From Isochrysis galbana (Eukaryota; Haptophyta; Isochrysidales; Isochrysidaceae), in contig CM030931.1 in NCBI GenBank assembly GCA_018136815.1, positions 5,028,148 through 5,092,147 on the forward strand: DNA of 64,000 nt, in the 5' to 3' direction. A program made the position numbers and the translations under genes. Each line of letters opens with the position of its first letter. Position 1 is the first letter of the stretch. The notes under the pieces are model-generated. The model saw nothing but the letters and a program-made list of their open reading frames with translations, was not told the DNA's origin and ran no database searches. Below, piece by piece: positions 53,010-63,132 of the stretch.

Positions 53010-53925
53010 AGGTGTCGTTCCGTCAATTGTGGGACATCAGTCGAATTGAGCGATCAAATGTCCACAGTTATTTAAATTTAAATAAGGGCTAGCATCTGCC
53101 TTTCCCGCGGTGCATGTTCCCCCGCGGGGACGCCGTGCGTGCGCATACACAAACATGCAGTTTATTAATGAATAGAATCAACTGAGCACCATTGTGCACG
53201 CCGTGCGCATTGGGCACGGCGCGGTGCCCCCCCCCCCGCGGAGACGCCGTTCGTGCGCATCCCGACTTTTTCCCTCTGCGTGCCGCCTTAGGCGCACAAT
53301 TAAGTAAACGTGCAATATAAGAGATGTTTCGTTACGCAGCACGTGTGGTGACTTGCAATCATAATGTGCACGCCGCGCATGGGCACGGCGCGATGTGCAT
53401 CGGCCCCCCCGCGGAGACGCCGTGCGTGCGCATGTCGACTTTTTCCCTCTGCGTGCCGCCTAAGGCGCACAATTACGTAAACGTGCAATATAAGAGATGT
53501 TTCGGTACGCAGCACGTGTGATGGCTTGCAATCACAATGTGCACGCCGCGCATGGGCACGGCGCGATGTGCATCGGCCCCCCCGCGGAGACGCCGTGCGT
53601 GCGCATGTCGACTTTTTCCCTCTGCGTGCCGCCTAAGGCGCACAATTACGTAAACGTGCAATATAAGAGATGTTTCGTTACGCAGCACGTGTGATGGCTT
53701 GCAATCACAATGTGCACGCCGCGCATGGGCACGGCGCGATGTGCATCGGCCCCCCCGCGGAGACGCCGTGCGTGCGCATGTCGACTTTTTCCCTCTGCGT
53801 GCCGCCTAAGGCGCACAATTACGTAAACGTGCAATATAAGAGATGTTTCGTTACGCAGCACGTGTGATGGCTTGCAATCACAATGTGCACGCCGCGCATG
53901 GGCACGGCGCGATGTGCATCGGCCC
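53010..53925 (+). repeat. Family D element, copy 3, with 173-bp tandem array
   Basis: The same 5' portion as copy 2 is followed by four to five units spaced exactly 173 bp (the gagatgtttcg block recurs near 53322, 53495, 53668 and 53841). The units are almost identical, suggesting recent tandem expansion or homogenisation. Each holds gcgtgcgcatgtcgactttt, ccctctgcgtgccgccta, tacgtaaacgtgcaatat and a C-run before gcggagacgccg. Confidence 0.9.
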
Positions 53926-53929
53926 CCGG

Positions 53930-54080
53930 TCCGCCCGTGGGCGTCCGTCGCGTTGGGCTCCGCGCCAACGCGCAGCAGCAGGCGGACCGACTCGCCGTTC
54001 GAGGAGCGCACGACCGCCGCCATCAGCGGCGTCCTCTGGTGCCCGTCGCGCTGGAAGAGTGGGCGGAAGTCGTTTGTGTC
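53930..54080 (-). pseudogene. Ankyrin-repeat gene fragment between two mobile elements
   Basis: The minus strand encodes FRPLFQRDGHQRTPLMAAVV, then ESVRLLLRVGAEPNATDAHG, a canonical ankyrin repeat (TPLM.A......VRLLL..GA.PN..D). It is cut on one side by family D and on the other by family A. About 50 codons survive with intact sequence. Confidence 0.75.
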
Positions 54081-54093
54081 TGGTTTTTTTTTG

Positions 54094-54310
54094 GGTTGGC
54101 GGGTTGGAGCGATGGGCTGGCCACGAGGGGCCAGGACGAGCGAGACAGGCGTGCCTGTCAGTGGGAGAGTGGGTAAGCAGGGCAGTGGCCTCCTGGCAAG
54201 CCATTAGGCATGCCAGGAGGATGGGTGGTTCCTCCCCCACGGCAGGGGAGGAGTGGAGAGAGAGGGGGGCTCGTGCCCCCCCATGGGCGAACCAAGTATA
54301 AACTTAGTTG
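54094..54310 (+). repeat. Family A element, copy 7
   Basis: Starts at ggcgggttggagcgatgggc and ends at gaaccaagtataaacttagt. Only the hairpin-proximal ~215 bp are present. Confidence 0.8.
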
Positions 54311-54781
54311 TAGAACGACAGTTAAAACAGCTCTTTTCGGGAATAGCAAAAAACAGTAAAAAACAGTGCACAGTGCGAAAAACAGTGGACGGCCTCATGC
54401 GGCGAGATGGAGATGGGGATGGCAGTGTGTAGTGTGCTCGTACGCCGACCCACTGAGACGGGCCGACCTCCGCGACGCCACGCTCCCACTCGACAGGCTG
54501 CATGCCGCTCGACCGCCCGGGGGCCTCTCCGGGGGCGTCGCCATCGTCGCGTCGCTCCTCCCCTCGGGGGGGGCTCCTTCGCTCCCCCACGCATTTTGTT
54601 TTCCGCTTTCCTCCAATTTCCCACGTCAACTTTTCGTTTTCTCACTGAAATCGACTGCGCCCATTGAAGTTTGAAGGCGCGACGTCCTCAAACTTTGAGG
54701 GGCGTCACCCCTCACTGACACTACCTTATATTTGGGAAGGGTGTTGAATTGGCGCGCTTCTTGGCGGGAGAGGGGGCGCGG
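54311..54781. other. Upstream of the coiled-coil gene
   Basis: Contains aaaaaacagtaaaaaacagtgcacagtg repeats (54348-54385). Around 54440-54500 a frame (ADPLRRADLRDATLPLDRL) resembles the small frame at 22925. The remainder is probably promoter or leader. Confidence 0.35.
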
Positions 54782-56089
54782 ATGGGGCAGGCGGACGTTG
54801 CCGGCGAGGTGAGCTTCCTGCGCGGGGAGGTGCACAGCCTGGAGCAGGTGATCTGCGCGGTGCGCCGGACTTGCGAGCAGGATACCGCGCGCCACGTACG
54901 CGCCATCAGCCTCGCGCACGAGCAGCTCGACGCGCTGAGAGAGAGCGAAGTGCGGCGCGAGGCTGAGCTCCTCTGCCTGTGCGATCAGATTGCTGCTCTG
55001 GAAGAGGAGAGGGAAGTAGCGGGCGAGACAGGTGTGGCGCAGGCGCGAGAGTGCGCGACGCTTGCCACCGCCTTCCAGCTCCTGCGTACTGAGCTACGCG
55101 GAGAGGAGTTCGCGTCCAGGATGGCCAGAGAGGCGGAGGGCTGCGCTCTCAGCATCGCAAAGACGTACCGCAACTTCGCGATCCAAGGCGCGACTCAGCT
55201 CGAGCGGGTCGAGGCGGAGATGTTGAAGTCGCGTAAAAGGGTAGAGGCTCGCCTCTCACATTTGGGTGCCACCGCTCAGGCGAGCCTGAGGCAGCGCTCC
55301 TTGCGGATCTTGCTGAATTTGGCGGCATCTGAAGCTTGTGCAGAAGCGTTGCGTCGGTGGATGGCATCAACAGCCGCGATGCGCAGGGCAGAGGCATATG
55401 TTGTGGGCATCAGCGCTGCTGTCAGGCGAGAGGTCACCTACAACACCACGCATAATCACCGCATGAAGACGCAGCTCAAGTCAGAGCGCATGGATGCGGC
55501 AAAAACGCTTCATGAGGCAAACACAAAAGTTGGACGCCTAGAGCAAGAGATTGCTCGACTAAGGATGGACGTGTCCACTGCAGAGGAGAAGTGGCGGCAA
55601 GCAGAAGAGGGCAAGCGAATAGCTCTATCAACGCTCGTATCTTTGCAAGGTTCTTTGCCACCTTCTCAGACGCATACCTCGTTCGCTGATGACACCGAGA
55701 TGGCAGATCATATTGATAATAATCTCACATCGCCTAGTGGCTCTTGCAATGAGCTGGATTGCTTGAGAAGAGAAGTGGAGGCGCTACGGGATGAGCTGTC
55801 ACAAAAACGCGAGCTCATTCGCCAGCTGAAGATCATGAACGAAGAGACAGAGATGGAGAGGAGATTCTGTGAGAGAGCACTCCGAGACGAGCGCAGGGTG
55901 GCGGAGGAAAGGACGCAGCGCGAGGCCGCCTTGATGGAAGAGGCCGCGATGAAGGAACAATGCAATGCCGAGCTGCATGCTGATTTGACGAGCCTGCTAA
56001 GTGAGTCCACAGAGACCAGGCTAGCTGTAGTGGATGCGCTCCTTTGTACGGGATTGGGCGACTATCGCCCTCGGTGGTCTTCTTGTTGA
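54782..56089 (+). CDS. Coiled-coil protein
   Basis: Single open frame of 435 aa from MGQADVAGEVSFLRGEVHSL. Nearly the whole length is heptad-rich coiled coil (LEQEIARLRMDVSTAEEKW, LRREVEALRDELSQKRELIR). There is a Ser/Thr/Asp-rich break near residue 310 and a central Ala/Arg-rich helix (LAASEACAEALRRWM). No motor or other domain was seen. It could be a centrosomal, flagellar or structural protein. The last ~15 residues (LGDYRPRWSSC) may derive from downstream non-coding sequence read past a lost splice site. The frame is open a little further 5' but without an ATG. Confidence 0.6.
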   Translation: MGQADVAGEVSFLRGEVHSLEQVICAVRRTCEQDTARHVRAISLAHEQLDALRESEVRREAELLCLCDQIAALEEEREVAGETGVAQARECATLATAFQLLRTELRGEEFASRMAREAEGCALSIAKTYRNFAIQGATQLERVEAEMLKSRKRVEARLSHLGATAQASLRQRSLRILLNLAASEACAEALRRWMASTAAMRRAEAYVVGISAAVRREVTYNTTHNHRMKTQLKSERMDAAKTLHEANTKVGRLEQEIARLRMDVSTAEEKWRQAEEGKRIALSTLVSLQGSLPPSQTHTSFADDTEMADHIDNNLTSPSGSCNELDCLRREVEALRDELSQKRELIRQLKIMNEETEMERRFCERALRDERRVAEERTQREAALMEEAAMKEQCNAELHADLTSLLSESTETRLAVVDALLCTGLGDYRPRWSSC

Positions 56090-56278
56090 TATTGTGTGCG
56101 CTTGAGACATTGCGCTGTAAGGTGTGTAGCCGCGCTTGCACACGCTGGCACGAGCTTTTGTCGTTGGAGCCGTCGCCAAACATGGGTTCAAGAATTCTAT
56201 TCGACTGCGTCGAGTGTCTGCACTCTTGTTCTACTTCGCGGCTATACGGAAAAACTATTGTTATAGTTTCAGCGATGG

Positions 56279-56430
56279 CCAACTATCGTGAAGTCGATAG
56301 GGTCATGGCACACGCGCGCCTCCACTCCTCCTCTCCCGCCCACGCCCGCCGCGACGAACGATCAGGCCATGAGAAACGACGCGCCGTTGAAGCGGCCGCA
56401 TGCAGGCAACCCCACCACCTAGGTGCACGC
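56279..56430 (+). repeat. Family C fragment, copy 8
   Basis: aactatcgtgaagtcgatag precedes ggtcATGGCACACGC. The conserved tail is in another frame (NDQAMRNDAPLKRPHAG). It stops where the family B LTR fragment begins. Confidence 0.55.
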
Positions 56431-56435
56431 GAGCC

Positions 56436-56640
56436 TGTCGAATCAAGCGGATGCTTGTTCGTGGCAAGTCTCATTCGGGGCACAATCTTGAGAGAGAGAG
56501 AGAAAGAGGGAGGGGAAACGCGCTACATGACGACGGCACACGTGACCACCTCACAAAACTCAATCTACTAACACCACTCAATCAACAAAAGAATTGAGAA
56601 ACAAACATAAACGCTCGAAACAAACAAAGAAGGAGACAAA
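56436..56640 (-). repeat. Family B LTR fragment
   Basis: tgtcgaatcaagcggatgct, ttgttcgtggcaagtctc, cttgagagagagag and gcgctacatgacgacgg follow the reverse-complement LTR from its CA end. Similarity fades after about 56640. Confidence 0.6.
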
Positions 56641-57506
56641 TGAATTGACGAGCGATGTGAAGCCTCGGTGTTCAGTATGTCAAGCGAGCGGCGAACCATC
56701 GAGACAAGCCCTGAAAACAAAATTCGTTCGCACTGCTGTTGGCTCAAATGTCGAAGAAGAACAGGCATCCAATGGATCGCCATCGCTCCAGCTACACCGA
56801 CGTAGGTGCGGCTGCGAAGAGCGCCACGGTGCGGTGAAGGAGACAGATTAGCCATGGCTGACTCACGGCTATCCACGACGCAGGTTGGCTGAAGGGGCGG
56901 CAGCCCTTTGGTAAGGTACAACCCGGTGGCTTTCTGGTGTCCAGTGCCGTGCTCCCATGGTTGGACAAATTGGGTCGGGGTCAACCCCCCGACTAAACGG
57001 CGAGCTTCCGCATGCATCCGAGGGTTCTCGACCGCTACAAACGGAGCAGTGGCGGAGGCCATTGACTTGAAGACGCGGGCGGCCGACTCAAGAGCGGCAC
57101 GACGTCCGGGTTCTTGGGAGAGCCATTGACTGCTGACGGCGGACAGGTACGTGCAGGGCGGGTGGGCGATAACTAGGTCCCAACCTAGGTTTTGGACATG
57201 AAGCGCGTCGCCTTGGAAGTGGGGCACGTAATCAATCTCGGAAGGATACAAATCGCACGTAGCTACATCAGCTCCGGCGAGCAGGAACATGGAGGAGACG
57301 ACGCCGCTAGTCTCACCAACGACGAGAACTCGTGGGGCGTGAGAGCCAGACGTCAGCCCGTCTTGGACTTGTTGACTCATCTTCGTGAGCTCAGCACAAA
57401 GGTCATCGAAGTGCTTAGGTAGCGCGGCGGCAGGCGAGGCTAAGGTGCCACTGCGCGGCCGGCGAAGCTCTTGGGCTGCCTCTGTGAGGTGCCGAGGTAG
57501 TACCAC
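56568..57506 (-). CDS. Phage-type DNA methyltransferase-like protein in a retroelement relic
   Basis: The frame shows RVLVVGETSGVVSSMFLLAG, a D-rich strand end (TCDLYPSEIDYVPHFQGDAL), the catalytic-type motif LVIAHPPCTYLSA, then FVAVENPRMH and TQFVQPWEHG. This is the layout of phage and virus 'DNA methylase' proteins in which DPPY/HPPC-type and ENP motifs follow an AdoMet fold. It overlaps the upstream gag-like frame by 66 bp in a different frame, as in retroelement polycistrons. The last ~60 codons run into family B LTR-like sequence. The domain itself looks intact. Methyltransferase domains are known from DIRS-type retroelements, but no tyrosine recombinase or RT was found here. Confidence 0.6.
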   Translation of the reverse strand: MVLPRHLTEAAQELRRPRSGTLASPAAALPKHFDDLCAELTKMSQQVQDGLTSGSHAPRVLVVGETSGVVSSMFLLAGADVATCDLYPSEIDYVPHFQGDALHVQNLGWDLVIAHPPCTYLSAVSSQWLSQEPGRRAALESAARVFKSMASATAPFVAVENPRMHAEARRLVGGLTPTQFVQPWEHGTGHQKATGLYLTKGLPPLQPTCVVDSRESAMANLSPSPHRGALRSRTYVGVAGAMAIHWMPVLLRHLSQQQCERILFSGLVSMVRRSLDILNTEASHRSSIHLSPSLFVSSVYVCFSILLLIEWC

Positions 57507-58403
57507 CGCAGAGCCGCTAGCTCGTGCACGAAGAGAGGCGAGAGCGTGGAGAGCGGGTGACGGGGTATCATCGCGGGTGCGGGATCGGAAATCGAATTCG
57601 GCGGAACGGAGAACGGCGCGGCGGGCAAAGGTTGAGAAGGGAACTTCACCGAGGCCGGGGGAGCACCGATGGAGTTGTCTCCTTCTCCCACAAGCGGTGG
57701 CGAAGTTTCGACTCGAGGAGAAGTCTTAGTGCCCGCTGCTTGGCCCTGTAGAATGTTGAGTATCGTGTTGAATGTAGACCCCACCTCCCGCTGAAATTCT
57801 TCGTGGCGTTGGGCGGCTTGGAGGGTAGAGGACTCGAGGCGGTCGACAGCGCCGCGGAGAGCCTCGATCTGGACTTGTTGGTCCATGATTTGGGCGGCGC
57901 CGACGGTGGCGGTCGGAGGTGGAACGAAGTTACGTTTGGGGTACGAGTACGTCGACGGGGGTGGGACAAACTCTTCATATGGTGGGGGCTCGAAAGGAGG
58001 GAGGGACCGGACGGAACCCACATCATCTTCAGCACCAACCACAGAGGGATTGAGAGAGGAAGGAACACTTGGCAAAGGATCAGCGAAAGAAAGGAGGGGA
58101 AAGGCCGCCGGTGGAGCAACGGACGAGGGAGGACCCATTCCAGCTCTCCAGCTCCCGTTGACGGGGTGTGAGTAGAGGCCCGAGGAGGCGGCGGAACTTC
58201 GACCATCGGCGCGGAGAGGCGAGAGGAGGGGAGAACTGGCTCGGAAAGGCTCTCTTTTGAAGAAGGGAAGACCCCCCACGAGATATCTTGAGACCGGAGA
58301 ATGTTTTGGACGAATCTTCCTGCCGTCGGCCGAGGAGAGGCGGACGGAGAGAGAGAGAGAGAGAGTCTCGCAGAGCGACTGCAGAACGAGAAGTCGAAGT
58401 CAT
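57440..58403 (-). pseudogene. Gag-like ORF and leader of the methyltransferase-bearing retroelement
   Basis: The main frame (58279-57440) is Pro/Ser-rich with a helical section (IMDQQVQIEALRGAVDRLES, FQREVGSTFNTILNILQG), like the oligomerising part of gag. An ATG 124 bp upstream (MTSTSRSAVALRDS) starts in another frame, and FVQNILRSQDISWGV, conserved at 16 kb, lies in a third. Short CT-run changes therefore disrupt the start region. The leader gctgttactataattgttgg at about 58430 is shared with 16068. It is likely defective. Confidence 0.5.
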
Positions 58404-58630
58404 GCCGGTTTATTAACTTAAACGAGCCAACAATTATAGTAACAGCAAAAAAAATTCGAATCGCAAATTTCGAGACCAAAATCTGCAAACCTGGACTTGA
58501 GACCATGGGGAAACCGAATCTGTGTGTCTTGTGCGTCAGCGGCAACACGGGGAGCTGTTCAATTGTAATTGTGAGCGCGTACCTTACACGAATATTCATG
58601 CCTACAGCCTTCAGATGGGCAGGAATACAA

Positions 58631-59232
58631 CAGTCTCGCTCGTCCTGGCCCCTCGTGGCCAGCCCATCGCTCCAACCCCCCCTCCCCCCCTGGTCGACAG
58701 GCAGACAGGTGCAGATTGGCGGCCCCAGAGGCTCGGGAGCGCCAGCGAGGGAGAGGCAGGGGAGGCCAGGGCCCAGCCCCAGCCTCCTCTGCCCCCAGAG
58801 CTGGCCTCCAGGAGCCTCCAGGGGTCGCCAGGGGCAGCTGCAGGCCTGCCGCAGGCGCGCCATCGCGCGTGCCGCAGGAGAGGGGAGAGAGAGCGCGGAG
58901 AAGGGGGTGGGCGGAGCGAGAGCTCCGCTCACCGAAAAATAGGTAAGTCCCGCACCTGTTTACAGGATAAGGATAAGTCGGGGCTGAGGACGCCGCACGC
59001 CGCCCACTCGGAGACACAGGAGGAAGGGGGGGAATGATCACCGGGGGGGGGCGCGGGCCACCGGACCATATCTAAGCCCTTCACCCCTATCCCCCTAGTA
59101 GTGCACGGGGGGAGTCGCCTTATGGCGGGGGGAGAAGGGCCGGGGGAGTGGGGGTGTAGAAAGCTTCCTACGTGAGTAGAAAGTAGAGGGTCCACGGCCG
59201 CGTGTGCGGTGAGACTATTAAAAGGTTTATTT
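58631..59232 (-). repeat. Family A element, copy 8, hairpin end missing
   Basis: Homologous to 23990-24582 of the full-length copy, including taagtcccgcacctgtttac and gtagaaagtagagggtcc, ending gagactattaaaaggttta. The terminal ~180 bp with the hairpin are absent. It abuts the retroelement leader. Confidence 0.82.
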
Positions 59233-59284
59233 TATTTTTATTAGCATACAAAGGGGGGGTCGGCCCCCCTAACGCTGAGCCCCT

Positions 59285-59450
59285 AGTTTCACGAGTGCCG
59301 CCCCCCTCCTGCGTTGTTTTACCCGAAAGGGGGTTTCCCCAGCGTGCGACTCGAGGAGAGGGCGTGCTGGGGTGTGCAGGGTCGGTGCGTACACTAGAGG
59401 GGGGAGAAATATCGAGGAGAGGGGCCTAGGGCAGTGCCCCAGACTGAAAA
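59285..59450 (+). repeat. Family H, copy 2
   Basis: ttttacccgaaagggggttt, gactcgaggagagggcgtg, ggtcggtgcgtacact and gagaaatatcgaggagag match the 42.8-kb copy in inverse orientation. Confidence 0.7.
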
Positions 59451-59801
59451 GTTGTGTCCAATTAGCTAGTGGGGTTGGCATAGGATATAACATTAATTAT
59501 TATTATCATATAGATAAGATGACGAGAGCCGGCACGGCAACTGGATTAATAGCAATGCTGATGGCACCAGCGGCAGCTTGTGGGTATGGCGATAACATCA
59601 ACATGAGCATGATGCACAATCTGGGCCTCCACGTCATACCCCGCAACAAGAGAGGTCTGTCAACATGGGCGTTTTCGATGGCCTAGAGCCTAGGGGTGTG
59701 GTGGTAGATGTCCTTCTTCTACGTGGCAGGGGTCCCGCTTCCCCCCACCGGGCCTCCTAGAGGACGGAAATTCGCCAGCCGTTGAGCAGTATCGAAAGTG
59801 A
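59451..59801. other. Intergenic, nothing recognised
   Basis: A short frame at 59519-59686 starts MTRAGTATGLIAMLMAPAAA but has no support. It is probably the 3' flank of the gene on the right. Confidence 0.3.
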
Positions 59802-61321
59802 TCAAACGTAAGTGCTTAGACTCAGCCGCCGATCTAGCTTGCACCTGCGCGGATTCGGGAAGGGTAGGCGTGATGCACTACACGGTGCGTCCAAAACTGT
59901 CGCCGCAGATGAGCCTACCATACTGAACTGGGGCGAAAGAAGCGGGCCATGGCACACCTTGGATGCTGACGCACGACCAAACACGGTCGTATTGACTGAT
60001 GCGCAAAGGATTGTATTCCCTTGCCCCGAAACCGGAACTGCAGCAGCTCCATGAATGAAGGTATTTCTGAATACGGTTGCAGCAGATACAAATGCAGCAT
60101 CGAGGCTAGAGCTGCCAGTGTGTAAATTCTGCAGAAGGACGCCGCTGGGCGCGAGAAGGCGACGGCAGTCCGCGAGAAACACGTCTGAATAGAACTTAGG
60201 TGGTGTCACATTGTTCTCATCGTACACATCTATCACAATGACGTCAAATCGAGAGCTCGACACCGAAGAGTTCGCCGCTGCTGCGTGACGCACCCATTCG
60301 TACGCGTCGCCACACACGAGCGCAGTTCCATCTCGTCCACGTAGACCCAAACACGATGTTGCAGCATCGATGACAACCTGCACCAGAGAGTGCAGCCTTC
60401 AATTGACGATGGGCAAGGTAAGGTGGTGATAACTTGGCGCACCTGATCAAGCTCCACCGCGATCATTTGCGAGTCGGGACATAGGTGGGCAAAGAGAGAT
60501 GCGAGAGTTCCACCACCTAGACCGAGAAAAAGAAGCCGTAGGGGCTGCTCCATCTCCAGCCCTCCCTCCTGACGGCATGCACCCAACGCTGCCAAGCTTG
60601 CGGCTGCGGTCGTCTTCAAATACTCATTCGCAATGGCCTGCTCATCACAAGTGCCCGCACCCTTCAGCCGGTGGATGGACTGGACGGACCCTTGCCCCCC
60701 TGGCAGAATGAATCGCAGCGTCCGCCAGCCTTCCAAGTGTTCTCGCACCTCCACCTCACAGTTGGGGCTGACACTCGATGGCTGTGAAAATATAACTTTA
60801 CCCGTAGTGGACCAAAGATGCGCAGATCGCCAATCAGCGGGGTCATTGAATCTGTACCCATTTGATCCCAGCGCGGCGCGACTAATCAGCATGATCGGCA
60901 CAGCCCCCAGCCAGTCGACGGCCCAGCACAGCAGATGCGAATGGTCCTGTAGTGAGGTCAGCGCCTCGCCTGCTGCCATCTGGATGCTTGAGAGCGCAAT
61001 TCCATTGGCCACTATGCACGCTGGCACACCGAGCGCGAGCGACTCGGAGTCGCGCAGCACGGCACGAGAGAGAGGCAACGGCTTGTCATATTCGGGGTAC
61101 ACCCGCTCCGTGTCGGGCGCGCCGAGTGCCGGCAGCGGCAGGTGGCGTACGAGTGCCGAGGCGGAGAGCAGAGCAAGCGTTGGCGCTGCCCACTCGAGAA
61201 CGGCGGCGGCCGCGGCGGTGTGCGTCCCCCGGAAGTCGGCGTCGTGCGCCAGAAGTAGCAGTGTGCACGCCGCCGCTGCCGTCGAGCCCAGTGTCCGTGC
61301 CGGCAGCAGCATTCGCAGCAC
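59802..61321 (-). CDS. Membrane-anchored spermidine-synthase-fold methyltransferase-like protein
   Basis: Two exons, 61321-60443 and 60377-59802 (phase 0, GT-AG), give 484 aa. The N-terminal half is hydrophobic with four or so spans (AAAACTLLLLAH, LEWAAPTLALLSASAL, LGVPACIVANGIAL, WAVDWLGAVPIMLIS). The C-terminal half has LLFLGLGGGTLASLFAHL, IAVELDQ|VVIDAA, GDAYEWV, FDVIVIDVYDENNVTPPKFY and LLAPSGVLLQNLH, the order of motifs in spermidine synthase/METTL13-type folds. The splice falls exactly between the acidic strand end and its helix. Prokaryotic and algal proteins with this TM-plus-synthase architecture exist. Whether it makes polyamines or methylates is unknown. Confidence 0.75.
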
Positions 61322-61620
61322 GGCGGAGAGCCCGACCGCAGTGCCTCTTCACCAGGCGCGCGCGTGAGATCGAGAGCGCGCGAGTCTTCTCTCTGTTCTC
61401 TCTCTCGTCGCTTCTAATCATCGTCTCTCTTCCTTTTGTTGGCCCGCATACTATCTCCAGTATTGGGTGCTACGCACATTCGACCGGAGAGGCGTGGGCG
61501 CGTTTGCCTGCAACTAAAGTAGAACTAAATAAAACTATTGACTATGGATTGACATCTGGCCGCACTTACCATACTACGAACCCTTACTCACTATCACTCA
61601 CGAGCACGAGCAGACTCACA
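61322..61620. other. Upstream of the spermidine-synthase-like gene
   Basis: C/T-rich near 61385-61435 (ttctctctgttctctctctcg), consistent with a leader on the minus strand. Otherwise featureless. Confidence 0.3.
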
Positions 61621-62161
61621 CTAGATGGGAGACAGGCCAAGCACGTGTGTGAGTGATGAGTGAAGCACAACAAACATATGAGCACAATGTCGACCATTTA
61701 CACGGATCCTGATCCTGAAAGACGCACCCGTATTGAGCCTACGCCTCACGTCGCGCTGCCTCGTGGCTCGCGCTTTCGGCGATTCCTGCGAGGGGGTTTC
61801 CGGGGTTGCTGGAACTTCGACTTCGACAGGAAGTAGACGTTGCCCCGAGTCCGAGATCATGTTGTGCTTCTTGGTGGCGATGTGGCTGCCGCGGGGATGC
61901 CTGCGAAATGCAGAACAAGATGGTTAGGTGTAAGCTACGAGGAGCGCGAGGCACAAGGCTGGGGCATCAGACAGGGCTGGAGCTAGTGGGGCACAGCGAT
62001 CGCACCTTAGCGTGTCGAGGCGCGATGGCTCTGCGCCCCCTGAATGCGATGCACTGCCGCCCACGCTGCGCAACAAATCGCTGCTGCGCCGCCGGCCCTC
62101 CTCCCACGCCGCATAGGCCTCTGCCTGCGCCAGCTCCGGCTCCGGGTGCCACAGGATGCCC
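61621..62161 (-). CDS. Two-exon 3' fragment of an unidentified gene
   Basis: Exon 62161-62006 (WHPEPELAQAEAYAAWEEGR, then SRLDTLR) joins in phase 2 to exon 61900-61621 (HPRGSHIATKKHNMISDSGQ, LLPVEVEVPATPETPSQESP). The join is by a GT-AG intron with a strong ctgcatttcgcag acceptor. The first exon is itself preceded by an acceptor (aaggtggcag), so upstream exons should exist, but G-rich low-complexity sequence (62240-62310) lies there. No family is recognised. The tail FRIRIRVNGRHCAHMF may be 3' read-through. Confidence 0.5.
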
Positions 62162-63132
62162 CTGCCACCTTAACATTGAAGGTTAGACATGATCATGGCC
62201 CTGAACCCCGTAATTGCTCGGCCTATAGAAGGTGGGCCCGGAGGGGAGGGGCGAGGGGCGAGGGGGGGGGGGGGGGACGGGGGAGGGGGGAGGGGAAGGG
62301 GGGGAGAGTTTTGCGCTTGGTTTCGTATTCCCGCTAAAACACCCATAAGTTTTGTGTGAGTTTCGCGCCGGCTCGCCTCTAGGGGAGTTTTGTGATAAGT
62401 TTCGCGAAACTCTTACCAGGCCCTACGTCCGTGACCCCTATTCCGTATCTACCGTAGCTATAAGAAAGCCATGATACAGCCGTATCTACCGTATCTCGGG
62501 GAGTCGTGAGTCGTGGGCCGTATCTCCCATGTAGGGTTCTAACGCGAGCCGAGGGCCTGAGAGGGGGGAGGTATAATCAGGTGGATAGATCTGTGCGCCT
62601 TGGGTTATAATGCGGTCATGTGTGTCGTGGCTTGGCGTCTTAGCCTGTTGGTGCATGGCTAGTGGCAGTTGCGGCACTAATATTCAGTTGTTATATATAT
62701 ACTACTATATATATAGGGCCCATGTGCCATGTGCGCTACTTTGGGCCTAGTTCAGGGGATGGTCATAGCTCCGATGACACAAGCGGGGCCTGGATTTATG
62801 CTATATGCTGCACGATACTGCATATGCAACAGCTGCAACCTGCAACAACCCATCTAGTCAGTTCATAGGCATAGGTACAACAAATAGTACTTGCATACAT
62901 TGGCAATGGCGGCTACAATTGAGGAGGTTTGTTTGTTGGACGACTGTCTCTCAATGCTGTCAGGCTGATATCTTGACAGACTGCCTCGTAAAGATCAGCG
63001 ATGGCAAATTTCATGTCCCAGCACGCCATGCACAAGCTATGGGCGATAGCTTACAGCATTCATTTTTACATTTCCTTCCTTTTGGCATACTTGGTCCGCA
63101 CGATACGTATCATGTTTTGATTATGGCCGTGC
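62162..63132. other. Intergenic with G-rich tract
   Basis: 62232-62312 is a nearly pure G tract with few A. 62345-62420 contains repeated gttttgtg..agtttcgcg. An attatatatatactactatatatatagg run is at 62690. No gene is seen. Confidence 0.4.

Noticed and set aside
53010-53925. CRISPR-like regular array (173-bp spacing)
   Set aside because: Whole units are repeated with no variable spacers. It is a satellite in a eukaryotic genome.
53300-54023. Tandem 65-71-codon frames spaced 173 bp
   Set aside because: They are read-outs of the family D satellite. Only the ankyrin piece at the right end is protein-like.
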